A stretch of 64,000 bases of DNA. Source: Drouetiella hepatica Uher 2000/2452. Its GTDB lineage: Bacteria; Cyanobacteriota; Cyanobacteriia; Elainellales; Elainellaceae. Below the pieces are notes generated by a model, which saw nothing but the letters and a program-made list of their open reading frames with translations, had not been told where the DNA came from and did not search any database. How positions within the stretch are numbered: the stretch's first letter is position 1; the number at the start of each line of letters is the position of its first letter. Of the stretch, positions 52,904 to 61,600 are shown piece after piece. The position numbers and the translations under genes are program-made. Location of the stretch: NCBI GenBank assembly GCA_019359505.1, contig JAHHHD010000017.1, positions 1 to 64,000 on the forward strand. The letters are read 5' to 3'.

Positions 52904-54226
52904 TTAACTCCTAATGGCATCTCGGTCTACTTCTCGATCGCCCGACAACAGTTTCCAGGTGCGCGGCTGATAGTAGATGGACTTACTCATGCTGCCATTA
53001 GACTCGACTGTAAAGTGAAAAGATTCGCAGATATCGAGAATAAACAGCGCATCTTTTCGCATATCAACCCGCATAGTGTAGGTGCCAGGGGCAAGACCCA
53101 CTTGAGGCAGATCCACCTGAATCTCGTGATAGCCCACAGACACGTTAAACACCTGTTTGTCATTAGAGCCGCCCATATAGACGATCGTTTGCCCTTCCTT
53201 CATCAAGGAAATGCGCAGGTTGAGAGTGGCGATCGCCACCTGCGCAAAAAACTGGATGCAGATCCGTGCCGGATCGCCTGAAGTCAGAGTTTCTAGCGCT
53301 TGACCCGATGGATTTTTAAAGCTCAGCGTTACCAGATCTAGTCCCAATGATTCCGATCGAGATTTGCGGGGAAACTGCATCACCCCTGCGGTTTTGCTGA
53401 CGTTCCCTGAAAATAGATCTGCCTCGTACTGCGCCATCACGGTCTCGGCATTGCCTGTCGCCACGCCATGCCCTTTGTGCAGATAGATAGCATCCTGACA
53501 CATCGACAGAATCGCTTGGGGATTGTGCGACACCAGCACGAAAGCCGTCCCTTGCTCCCGGAGCTGATGCAGTCGCCGATGGCACTTGCCCAAAAACTGA
53601 ATGTCGCCCACCGCCAACACTTCATCGATCAGCAAAATTTCTGGATCGGTATGAATGGCGCAGGCAAACCCCAGGCGTGCCCCCATGCCAGAGCTGTAGG
53701 TTTGCACTGGAGCATCGATCGCCTCCCCAATTTCAGCAAAATCAACGACCGCCTGAAACCGATCCTCGATCTCCTGAGTCGATAGCCCCAGAATCGACAT
53801 GTTGGCGTAAATATTTTCTCGCCCCGTCAGCACCGGGCTGAAACCCGCTCCCAAGGCAATTAAAGGCGCAACGCGTCCCCGCACTCTTGCCGTTCCCGCA
53901 TCTGGCTTGATCAGGCCACTAATGATTCGCAGCAGGGTCGTTTTGCCGCTGCCGTTTACTCCAATTAGCCCTAGCCCCTCGCCCCGCCGCAGCGTCAGAT
54001 TTACGTCCTTAAGCGCCCAAAATTCGTTGGGGCGCAAGACATCGCTTTTGCGCTTACCCGTCAGCTCTGAGCCAATGTCTTGAATGCCGTAGAAGAGCGA
54101 TCGCTTCAAGCTGCGACAAAACTTTTTAGAAACCCCCTGCACCGAAAGCACAACGTCGCTGCTGGCAGAGGTAATTTCAGAGGGCGGCTTTGAGCCATTA
54201 GAACCGTTAGAACTCAGGCTTTTCAT
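52904..54226 (-). CDS. wzt: polysaccharide ABC exporter ATP-binding protein (Wzt-like)
   Basis: A 440-residue ATPase. The nucleotide-binding domain (residues about 25-255) has Walker A IGVNGSGKTTLLRIISGL, the signature YSSGMGARLGFACAI and Walker B EILLIDEVLAVGD. A C-terminal domain of about 160 residues, beta-rich (IQFFAQVAIATLNLRISLMKEG, YHEIQVDLPQVGLAPGTYTMRVDM), is the Wzt substrate-recognition domain that senses the finished, modified glycan end in O-antigen and teichoic exporters. The start overlaps the permease stop at 54226. Together with the permease it exports the polysaccharide made by the downstream genes. Confidence 0.94.
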   Translation of the reverse strand: MKSLSSNGSNGSKPPSEITSASSDVVLSVQGVSKKFCRSLKRSLFYGIQDIGSELTGKRKSDVLRPNEFWALKDVNLTLRRGEGLGLIGVNGSGKTTLLRIISGLIKPDAGTARVRGRVAPLIALGAGFSPVLTGRENIYANMSILGLSTQEIEDRFQAVVDFAEIGEAIDAPVQTYSSGMGARLGFACAIHTDPEILLIDEVLAVGDIQFLGKCHRRLHQLREQGTAFVLVSHNPQAILSMCQDAIYLHKGHGVATGNAETVMAQYEADLFSGNVSKTAGVMQFPRKSRSESLGLDLVTLSFKNPSGQALETLTSGDPARICIQFFAQVAIATLNLRISLMKEGQTIVYMGGSNDKQVFNVSVGYHEIQVDLPQVGLAPGTYTMRVDMRKDALFILDICESFHFTVESNGSMSKSIYYQPRTWKLLSGDREVDRDAIRS

Positions 54227-55113
54227 CAGGCACTCATCCGCTCAATCACAAAGGGCAGCGCTACCCGATACACCAGCCATGCCAGCAGCAGCCCCAGACC
54301 TGCCACCCCACTTGCCAACCAAAAGCTCTGGGGATCGGTGACTCGACCCAAGATTGCCAGATCTCGCACGGCTGAAAGTAGGGGCGTTGCAGGGTTAAGG
54401 CGAACAATTTGGGCAAAGCTGCCCTCCTGCGGCAGAGGGTAAATGACGGGCGTAAAAAACAGCCAAACGCCCGTAGCCAGAGTTAAGCCTCGCGTCACAT
54501 CCTCATAGAGTGCGGCGATCGGAGCCAGCAGCAGCCCCACCGCAGTTCCCAGAGCAATAAGGTGAAGCAGCGCCACGGGAGCCAAAATTACTGTCCAAGC
54601 GATCGGGATTTTGAACCAGAGAAAGAGTCCTATGATCAAAATCAGCTTAATGCCAAAGTTGAAGCCGACTTGACCCAGCTGGGACAAGATAATTGCCTCA
54701 CGCGGAAAGTTAATCTTTGCCAGCATCGGCTTAGCGGCAGCTACGGCTTGAATTGGCCCCACTACCGCTTCGGTGAAAGTTTGCCACAGCGCCATGCTAA
54801 ACATCACGTAAGCGGGGTAGGGTATTGCCGTTGCGCCTACATTTAAGACATTGGCGTTACTCGCTAGAGTTAAACCTAGTGCGGCGGCGATCGGCGGCAC
54901 AAACGCCCAAAAAATGCCCAGAAGCGATTGGCGATACTGCGTATTGATGTCTCGCACCAGCAGCCGCCACGCCAACTCCCGCGATGCCATCAGATCGCGT
55001 CCCATGTCTCGGAACAGCCGTAAGGGATGACGGAGTTGACTTTCAGATGTATGCGTAATCTCAGATAGATGCGAATGCCTTGGCATGAATAACCTTTCGC
55101 CCCAGCGACCCAC
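54226..55113 (-). CDS. wzm: polysaccharide ABC exporter permease (Wzm-like)
   Basis: A 295-residue ABC-2-type permease (TagG/Wzm class) with about six transmembrane segments and the sequence LAWRLLVRDINTQYRQSLLGIFWAFVPPIA, the N-terminal cytosolic helix of this class. It is the first gene of the operon and overlaps wzt by one base. Expected partner of the wzt ATPase and of an undecaprenol-linked chain. In cyanobacteria such loci build LPS O-antigen or released polysaccharide. A TAAAC-type promoter is not convincingly visible upstream. Confidence 0.93.
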   Translation of the reverse strand: MGRWGERLFMPRHSHLSEITHTSESQLRHPLRLFRDMGRDLMASRELAWRLLVRDINTQYRQSLLGIFWAFVPPIAAALGLTLASNANVLNVGATAIPYPAYVMFSMALWQTFTEAVVGPIQAVAAAKPMLAKINFPREAIILSQLGQVGFNFGIKLILIIGLFLWFKIPIAWTVILAPVALLHLIALGTAVGLLLAPIAALYEDVTRGLTLATGVWLFFTPVIYPLPQEGSFAQIVRLNPATPLLSAVRDLAILGRVTDPQSFWLASGVAGLGLLLAWLVYRVALPFVIERMSA

Positions 55114-55194
55114 CCAAACTGTAAAGGTCGTTTACGTGGAAATACAAGGGCTAAATCTTACCTTCATAAAACCACTACTTAAGCTTTATATTGA

Positions 55195-55268
55195 ACCTCT
55201 TGCAAATTAGGTTTAGTGAAGCTGCGCCCCCACTAAACCTAATTCCAAAACTTTAATTTGCAAGAGGT
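55195..55268. mobile_element. MITE-like nested palindrome
   Basis: Perfect 14-bp outer ends ACCTCTTGCAAATT / AATTTGCAAGAGGT (55195-55208, 55255-55268), with a second perfect 14-bp inverted repeat AATTAGGTTTAGTG overlapping the left end (55205-55218, 55231-55244). A single copy was seen here. The element lies between wzm and the family B element. Confidence 0.75.
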
Positions 55269-55309
55269 CTATTCAAAATATTCAGATCTAGTGAGAGGGG
55301 TATGGCATT

Positions 55310-55402
55310 ACGTAATTAAGTTAGGACGAGTTATTTTTTGAGAGCCGCGCTCCGCGCGGCTCTCAAAAAATAACTCGTTGGATCTAAGCGCGTAGCGCTA
55401 TA
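55310..55402 (+). mobile_element. MITE-like palindromic element, family B, copy 2
   Basis: Core arms of 24 bp (55327-55350, 55354-55377, TCC loop), flanked on the left by CGTAATTAAGTTAGGAC and on the right by GTTGGATCTAAGCGCGTAGC then GCTATA. Its last base is directly adjacent to the TAA stop codon of the kinase gene, so it may have formed that gene's end. Confidence 0.85.
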
Positions 55403-57268
55403 TTAGAAAATCTTCTCGGTACAAATCTCTTCAGTACGCCGCCAGATTTTAATCGTTTCATCAGCACTGCCGCTGACTAGCCTCTGTCCATCGGGGCTAA
55501 AAGCGATCGCATTTACCCCCCAAGAATGCCGCAACAGCGCCAGACGACTCCCTGACGCTATGTCCCAAAGCTTGATGCTATTGTCTTCGCTGCCGCTAGC
55601 AAACAGCTTTCCCGTCGGGTGCATCGCTAGACAGTTGATTCGATCGCGGTGTGCCGAAATTACCCGCAACTGTTCCCACTGAGAATCCCACAGCTTGATT
55701 GTTCTATCCCAGCTTGCAGTAATCAAAACAGAGCCATCTGGCGTTAGAGTCAGGGCGCTAACGCGATCGACATGCCCTCTCAAAGTCCGAATCACCTGAC
55801 CATTGCTTAGATTCCACAGCCGAATAGTCTTGTCGTAGCTGCCGCTGATGAGCTGTCCTTGAGGATGAATCGCTAAGGCGCTGACTCGCTCTTGGTGCTG
55901 AGCCAGGTTGGCGAGCAGTTCATTTGTTTCTGGCTCCCAGAGCTGAATCAGCCCGTCGCCACTGCCGCTGGCTAGCAAAAAGCTTTGCGGATCAAAGGTG
56001 ACCGCTGAAATCTCCCAGCCATGACCGGGCAGCGTGCTAATGAGCGTCAGTTTTGCCAAATCCCACAGCTTAACGCTGCCATCGCTGCTGCCGCTGGCCA
56101 GAATCCGACCGTTGCGGCTAAAGGCAAGGGCGCTAATGCGGTCTTGGTGCCCCAAGGTTGAGCCACTGATATTTGACCAAAGATTTGACCACGATCGCCC
56201 CCCAAAAGTGTGCAGCAGTTCTCCAGAGTCCAGCCGCCATAGCTTGACGGTTTTGTCTCGGCTGCCGCTGGCTAAAGTGCGACCGCTAGGGCTAATGCTC
56301 AGTGCCGTGACTTCGCCCTCATGCCCGGTGAGGGTGCGATCGCAAATCCATAACCCGGACGGATGGCTGCTCTTAGTAGGCTGACTCCGAGCGGCAGGTA
56401 GATTTTGCAGAACTTCAGCGGCTGACTGGTAGCGCTGGCTCAGACCTCTTTGCAGTAGCTTATCCAGCACTTTTCGCAGTCGGCTGGTGACAGGTTGGGT
56501 GAGATACTGCCGCCATACCCACGCATCCTCGCTCACCGAGTAGAGATCGAAGGGGTGAATTCCTGTCAGTAGGTGAACGCAAGTCACGCCTAGGCTGTAG
56601 AGATCGCTAGCAAAGACTGCTTTACCCATCGCCTGCTCAGGAGCCACATATCCGGCGCTGCCAATCAGAGTTCCGGTGCGGGCAGTCGTTTTCTCAGCAT
56701 ATTTGGATGCGCCAAAATCGACTAGCACCAACTTACTGCCCGATCGCGGACGCACAATATTTTCAGGCTTAATATCTCGGTGAATCACCTGGCGGCTGTG
56801 GACAAATTGCAGAACGGGCAGCAAATCTGCCAATAGCTCCCAGATTTGAGCTTCACTCCAGGTGTCCTCCTTCTCCAACACCTGCTCTAGGTTCTGTCCT
56901 TCTATGTACTGCTGAATTAAGTAGAATCCATCTTCCCATGCCAAATGATCCAAGAGCCTAGGGATCTGCGGATGCTGTCCTAGTTCTGTAAGCTGAGCCA
57001 CTTCTCGCTGAAATAAATCGCCGATCCGAGGAGCGCCGGGACTGTTGAGTCCTAAACTACGCGGCAGGATCTGTTTGATGACACAGCGATCGCTCTTCTG
57101 CCCCTGCTTATCGATCGCCAGAAAAGTTCTACCAAAACCACCTTGTCCAATCACTTCTAGAGCTTGGTAGCGATCGCCCACCCATAGCTTCGCTCCACAG
57201 TTTTGACAGAATTTTGCATCCTCTGCATTACGAGGCTTCTGGCAAACGGGATTCAGGCAATAGCTCAT
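55403..57268 (-). CDS. Ser/Thr protein kinase with seven WD40 repeats
   Basis: A 621-residue eukaryotic-type kinase. Residues 1-30 form a CxxxxC...CxxC zinc ribbon (CLNPVCQ, FCQNCGAKLW). The kinase domain (residues about 33-290) has VIGQGGFGRTFLAID, HRDIKPENIV (catalytic loop, Asp at about residue 160), VDFGASKYAEKTTARTGTLIGSAGYVAPEQ and SDLYSLGVTCVHLLTG; all catalytic residues are present. Residues about 310-615 hold seven WD40 repeats (TLTGHEGEVTALSISPSGRTLASGSRDKTVKLW and so on), giving a full propeller. This domain order is characteristic of cyanobacterial kinases. Its substrate is not known. The C terminus EEICTEKIF ends next to a MITE-like element. Confidence 0.95.
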   Translation of the reverse strand: MSYCLNPVCQKPRNAEDAKFCQNCGAKLWVGDRYQALEVIGQGGFGRTFLAIDKQGQKSDRCVIKQILPRSLGLNSPGAPRIGDLFQREVAQLTELGQHPQIPRLLDHLAWEDGFYLIQQYIEGQNLEQVLEKEDTWSEAQIWELLADLLPVLQFVHSRQVIHRDIKPENIVRPRSGSKLVLVDFGASKYAEKTTARTGTLIGSAGYVAPEQAMGKAVFASDLYSLGVTCVHLLTGIHPFDLYSVSEDAWVWRQYLTQPVTSRLRKVLDKLLQRGLSQRYQSAAEVLQNLPAARSQPTKSSHPSGLWICDRTLTGHEGEVTALSISPSGRTLASGSRDKTVKLWRLDSGELLHTFGGRSWSNLWSNISGSTLGHQDRISALAFSRNGRILASGSSDGSVKLWDLAKLTLISTLPGHGWEISAVTFDPQSFLLASGSGDGLIQLWEPETNELLANLAQHQERVSALAIHPQGQLISGSYDKTIRLWNLSNGQVIRTLRGHVDRVSALTLTPDGSVLITASWDRTIKLWDSQWEQLRVISAHRDRINCLAMHPTGKLFASGSEDNSIKLWDIASGSRLALLRHSWGVNAIAFSPDGQRLVSGSADETIKIWRRTEEICTEKIF

Positions 57269-57344
57269 ACAGGGCGATCTCTAGAGGCTCAGCTCTATCT
57301 TGACACTAGCTACATAGCCTAGACACACAAAAATATCACCCTTT

Positions 57345-57438
57345 AGGGGGATAGTATTGCGTCAGCGAGATCGCTATCCTAAACACTATCTGATACCTAA
57401 GCAGTTTGTTCGCCCGACAGGAGACTGTCGGGCTTTTT
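57345..57438 (+). ncRNA. candidate small RNA ending in an orphan intrinsic terminator
   Basis: A textbook terminator (stem GCCCGACAG/CTGTCGGGC, loop GAGA, then T5 at 57434-57438) lies at 57412-57438 in a gap with no protein gene on the plus strand between 55403 and 58630. Upstream is a first stem GGATAG ... CTATCC (57349-57354, 57374-57379). A transcript of about 90-100 nt would be two hairpins. A TTGACA at 57300-57305 is a perfect -35 but no convincing -10 follows at ideal spacing. The identity is not recognised. Confidence 0.5.
57412..57438 (+). terminator. strong intrinsic terminator without an upstream gene
   Basis: Nine-base-pair GC-rich stem, a GAGA tetraloop and five T residues. It can end only a non-coding transcript because both flanking genes are on the minus strand. 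Confidence 0.85.
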
Positions 57439-57552
57439 GTTGGCACTCTTTACGGAGTTGGCTTATTCAATTGGTTGCTCCGAACTTATCATAAATTTGG
57501 GTCAGAATAAGGCTTCAAAGACGTTTGACAAAGAATTGCCCCTATGGAAGTT

Positions 57553-57653
57553 ATAGACCTACGTAATTGAGTTAGGACAAGTTATTTTTTGAGAGCCGCG
57601 CTCCGCGCGGCTCTCAAAAAATAACTCATTGGATCTAAGCGCGTAGCGCTATA
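57553..57653 (+). mobile_element. MITE-like palindromic element, family B, copy 3
   Basis: Left end TATAGACCTACGTAATTGAG then TTAGGAC; core GTTATTTTTTGAGAGCCGCG with TCC loop; right end GGATCTAAGCGCGTAGCGCT then ATA. It is nearly identical to copies 1 and 2. It lies between the candidate sRNA and the lipase gene. Confidence 0.85.
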
Positions 57654-57751
57654 CCAAGCAGCTGCTCACCAAGACGATATGACGCTTGCAGCCAAGCCTT
57701 GTTCCAGGGAAGTTTTGGGGCGTAGAAATTAATTGCTAGCGATCGCCTGAA

Positions 57752-57811
57752 ACAGTTCTGCGAGCGACAGTTTTACGAGCGACAGTTCTACGAGCGATAG
57801 TTCTACGAGCA
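57752..57811. repeat. four 15-bp tandem repeats at a gene end
   Basis: Units ACAGTTCTGCGAGCG, ACAGTTTTACGAGCG, ACAGTTCTACGAGCG and ATAGTTCTACGAGCA. The array runs into the stop codon of the minus-strand lipase gene (57803-57805). Confidence 0.85.
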
Positions 57812-58420
57812 GGGCTGCGCTACTCTCAAAGGCTCGGAAAGAGCTTCGGCGATCGCTAACAAGCTTTTGGCATCGCTCACCATCCAGGCATGTCCTCCCA
57901 CCCACACTTGGCGATTTTTGCCAACGGGCATTTCCGAGCTATTAGCCGGGACGATCATAGAGTCGAAGGGAGTCCAGATGGAGGTGAAGTTGAGCTGCTC
58001 TAGCTGCCAAGCATCGCGGTTAAGGTCGTTCAAAAATTCGCTGTTAACTCGCATCTGGCTGGCACCTAGGTTGGGACGCAAAAGCGCTGACCAAGTGCCG
58101 TTGTGGGGCGAGGCTAAAGTCACAAGTCGCTGCACTTTCTGCAATCCGCCTAGCCGCTGCACATAGTAGCGGCTGATGATTCCACCCATGCTGTAGCCCA
58201 CCAGATCGATTAATTGATCAGGCGCAAAAGTTTTTTTGACGTAAGCCGCCACCTGTTCAGCCAAGCAATCTAACCCAACATCACCATTGCTTGGCACCAG
58301 ATCGATCTCATAAACTGACCAACCTAGGTTTCTGAGAGCTGGAGTCAGAGTCTCAAAAATAGCGCAGGTATCATCAATTCCATGAATCAGGACGACTGGA
58401 TTATGGCGCATAGGTTGCAC
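57803..58420 (-). CDS. lipase/esterase-like alpha/beta hydrolase (PGAP1-like)
   Basis: A 205-residue hydrolase with intact machinery: PVVLIHGIDDTCAIFETLTPAL forms the oxyanion region, LVGYSMGGIISRYYVQRLGG gives the nucleophile GYSMGG, VTLASPHNGT is typical of triacylglycerol lipase-like proteins and GHAWMVSDAKSLLAI supplies the catalytic His. The Asp position is probably in the region WTPFDSMIVPANSSEM. Substrate could be lipid or ester; PGAP1-like and class 2 lipases share these motifs. No signal peptide. Start ATG at 58420, conservative choice. Confidence 0.88.
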   Translation of the reverse strand: MQPMRHNPVVLIHGIDDTCAIFETLTPALRNLGWSVYEIDLVPSNGDVGLDCLAEQVAAYVKKTFAPDQLIDLVGYSMGGIISRYYVQRLGGLQKVQRLVTLASPHNGTWSALLRPNLGASQMRVNSEFLNDLNRDAWQLEQLNFTSIWTPFDSMIVPANSSEMPVGKNRQVWVGGHAWMVSDAKSLLAIAEALSEPLRVAQPCS

Positions 58421-58562
58421 AAATTGACTGAAAGGCTTAATTATTTTTACTGTTCTCTCTGACCACCGTTCTTTTCTACCATAGAGGGAAACGATCGCCT
58501 CTCAGGGGGCTTGTGGACAGATCTTGAAAACGTCTACCTATTAACCGCTGCGAATTTCGCAC

Positions 58563-58606
58563 ATGATTTTTTTGAAGGCGCTCCGCACCCTTTCAGAAAA
58601 ATCATA
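58563..58606. repeat. degenerate palindrome with GCGCTCCGC core
   Basis: ATGATTTTTTTGAAGGCGCT then CCGCACCCTTTCAGAAAAATCAT: an imperfect form of the trinucleotide-loop palindromes seen at 3525 and in family B. It lies between the lipase and CheA genes. Confidence 0.55.
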
Positions 58607-58629
58607 CCCAGACTAAGCGATGCCGACCG

Positions 58630-61600
58630 CTATAGGTTTGTATTCACTAGCACTTCACCTTTTAGCATCCGCTGAGCAGCATCCAGCAATCCTTCCTCTA
58701 GGTAGGGCTTGGTGAAGTAGCCTTTTGCCCCCAACTGCACAGCCATCTGGCGGTGACGATCGGCTCCTCTAGAGGTCAGCATGGCGATCGGCAGGTGCGC
58801 CAGCGCCGGATCTTTTTGGATGCGGGAAAGTAGCTCTAGCCCATCCATGCGCGGCATTTCGATGTCGCAGAATACTAGGTCGCAGGGCAGACCCGATCGC
58901 AGTTTCTCCCAGGCTTCCTGTCCGTCGCGAGCTTGCTCCACCCGATAGCCCACTTTGTTGAAGGTCATGGAGAGTAGCTCTCGCACCGTGATTGAGTCGT
59001 CCACGATCAGCACCGTCGGCTCTGTCTTCAGGTCGGCAGGCTCAGGCGGCAGTTCATCGCTCTTATCCCAAAGCGAACTACCTGCCTCTCTGCGGATGCG
59101 GCCTTCGGAGAGATCGATCAGCTCTAGCACATCGGCGATCGGCATAATTCGACCATCCCCTAGAACCGTTGCTCCGGCAACGCCGACAGGTTTTGGCACA
59201 GGACCTTCAAGCTGTTTGATCACAATTTCCTGTTCGCCCAACACCTGATCGACCTGGAGCGCCAGATAGTTACCTGCGCTGCGCAGGACGACGATCGAGA
59301 TAATATCCTCTTCTTGATTACCGCCATAGACGCTACCCCGACCCAACATCCGGTTATAGCCCAACAGCGTCGAGAGCGACTGGAACGGCAGCAAGGCATC
59401 CCGCCAATAAATGCTGGTTCCCCCCTGCTCATCGGTTTGAATGCGCTCTTTGGGCACGTCTAGCATATCTTCTACCCCATCCATGGGGAAGGCAACCCGC
59501 GCCCGATTGCTGATGCAGCACAGCGCTTTTGAGATACTGAGGGTCAGGGGTAGCCGAATGGTGAAGGTGGTGCCTTTACCGATCGTCGAGTCAATGCTAA
59601 TCACCCCGCGAATCTCATTCAGGTTGCTTCGCACCACATCCAACCCTACGCCACGTCCCTTCAAATCGTCCACTTGGTCAGCGGTGCTAAAGCCATGATG
59701 GAACAGCAGATCGTACACATCCAATCGCGTCATTTCTTTCGCTTCGGCTGGAGTCACTAGCCCCCTCGCCACCGCCTTAGATTTAACGTAGTCTGGGTCG
59801 ATACCGCCGCCATCGTCGCTGACAGAAATGATGGTTTGGTTGCCTTGATGAAAAGCCCGAATGGTGATCTTTCCGGTGGGCGGCTTACCGCCAGCAACCC
59901 GCACAGCCGGAGTTTCGATCCCGTGCGCCACGGCGTTATTGACCAAGTGCGTCATGGGATCATAAAGCTGTTCCACGATCATCTTGTCAATCAGCGTGTC
60001 GCGTCCTTCAATGTGTAGCTCTGACTGCTTGCCATACTTGAGGGAGTTGTCGCGTACGCCTCTGGGCAGGCGATCGGCTGTTTGGGCGAAAGGCACCATG
60101 CGCGATCGAGTCAAACCTTCCTGAAGCTGAGTAGTAATCTGCCGGAAGTTCCGAGTGACCTGGTCGCTTTCCTCTACCACGAAGTCAATGTCTGATGCCG
60201 ACTCCCGTACTCGAACAATCAGCTCAATCATTTCCTGCGACAGCGTATGGAAGCCTGTGAAACGATCCATTTCCAGGGCATCAAAACTCGCTCCTGTGGC
60301 GTGGTTTGAGGGCGCTGGAGCAAAGCTGCTCTGGGGCGAAAGATGGTAGCTGCGGCGGTTCGACAGGAGGGAGCTTTCGAGGAGCGATCGCTCATATAAA
60401 TCTCGCATTCGCTGCCCGACATCACTCAGCTGCTGCACCTGATACAGCAAGTTATCCAAAAACTGGCGCAGTCGCTCTTGGGCTTGCTCCAGGCTATTAC
60501 GGTTCACCACCATTTCCCCAACCAGGTTGTTCAGGTTATCCAGGTGCTTTACCGACACCCGCATGGTTTGGTCACTGAGGACGTTACGGCGATTGGTGCG
60601 ACGGTTGGCAGGAGTTGAAGCCTGACGATTGCTCCTTTGAGCAGAGGAGCCGCCCAGCTTTTGCTTGACATCTTCCAGGAGATCTTCTAAATCGCCGAAC
60701 TCGTCTTCTGCTTCAGACGACTCTGTGATCTGACCTATCTGTGAGGAGGCGATCGTCTGAGAAGAGGCATGGGATGGTTCTTCGCCCAACATGGCTTCTA
60801 GATCAGCAAAGTCATCTTCCTGCACAGCAAGTTCAGCGTTTGCCTGAGAGACTTCGCCCAAGGCACTGTCTTCTAGCATGGCTTCCAGGTCAGCAAAGTC
60901 GTCTTCTGTGTCTAGGGTGATTTCTTCCGACAATGACTCTGATAGGCTCATCTCCGCATCAGGCATTTCGTCTTCAGCAGATTCAAATCCTTGGATGTTT
61001 TCCTGTATGGAAACTTCAGGGTCTATTGCAAAAAAGGGATCAAAATCCGCCTGCTGGATAGACTCGCTGCTAGAAGCTGCATCAGGTTCCAGCAGATCAA
61101 TTGGCTCTAGCGTGTCGAAGATCTCAGCATCAGAGGCTTCAGTATCAGATATTTCAACATCGGAGGCTTCAACCAACGAGCCGGAAAGGGCGATCGGCTC
61201 TGGTTCTGGAAATGTTATCCAATCTAAATCTGACGAGTTTGGCTCAGATGGCTCAGTGTCTTCATCAGGCTCATGATGATTGAGTTCAGCCCTGTCTGAC
61301 CCGCTGCCCACCTCATTGCCATCAAAGCTGAAGTCGAACGGTGCAGCTTCTACGTCAACAGAATTCTCTGAGCCAAAGATTGCATCTAAGTCTGAAGCTG
61401 AGCCGTCTAGCTCTGAGCTATCTAGATCTAGGCTATCTAGTTCAAGGCTGCCTAAATTAGAGGTCAGATCACTCTGTTTGAAGTCTTCTGAAACATCCTC
61501 TAATACTGGCGTTGGCAGATCCATCGACAGGTCTAGAGAGAAACTTGAATCGTCATCTTCTAGGAAATTCGATAGATTCATTGCCGATGACTGATCGAGT

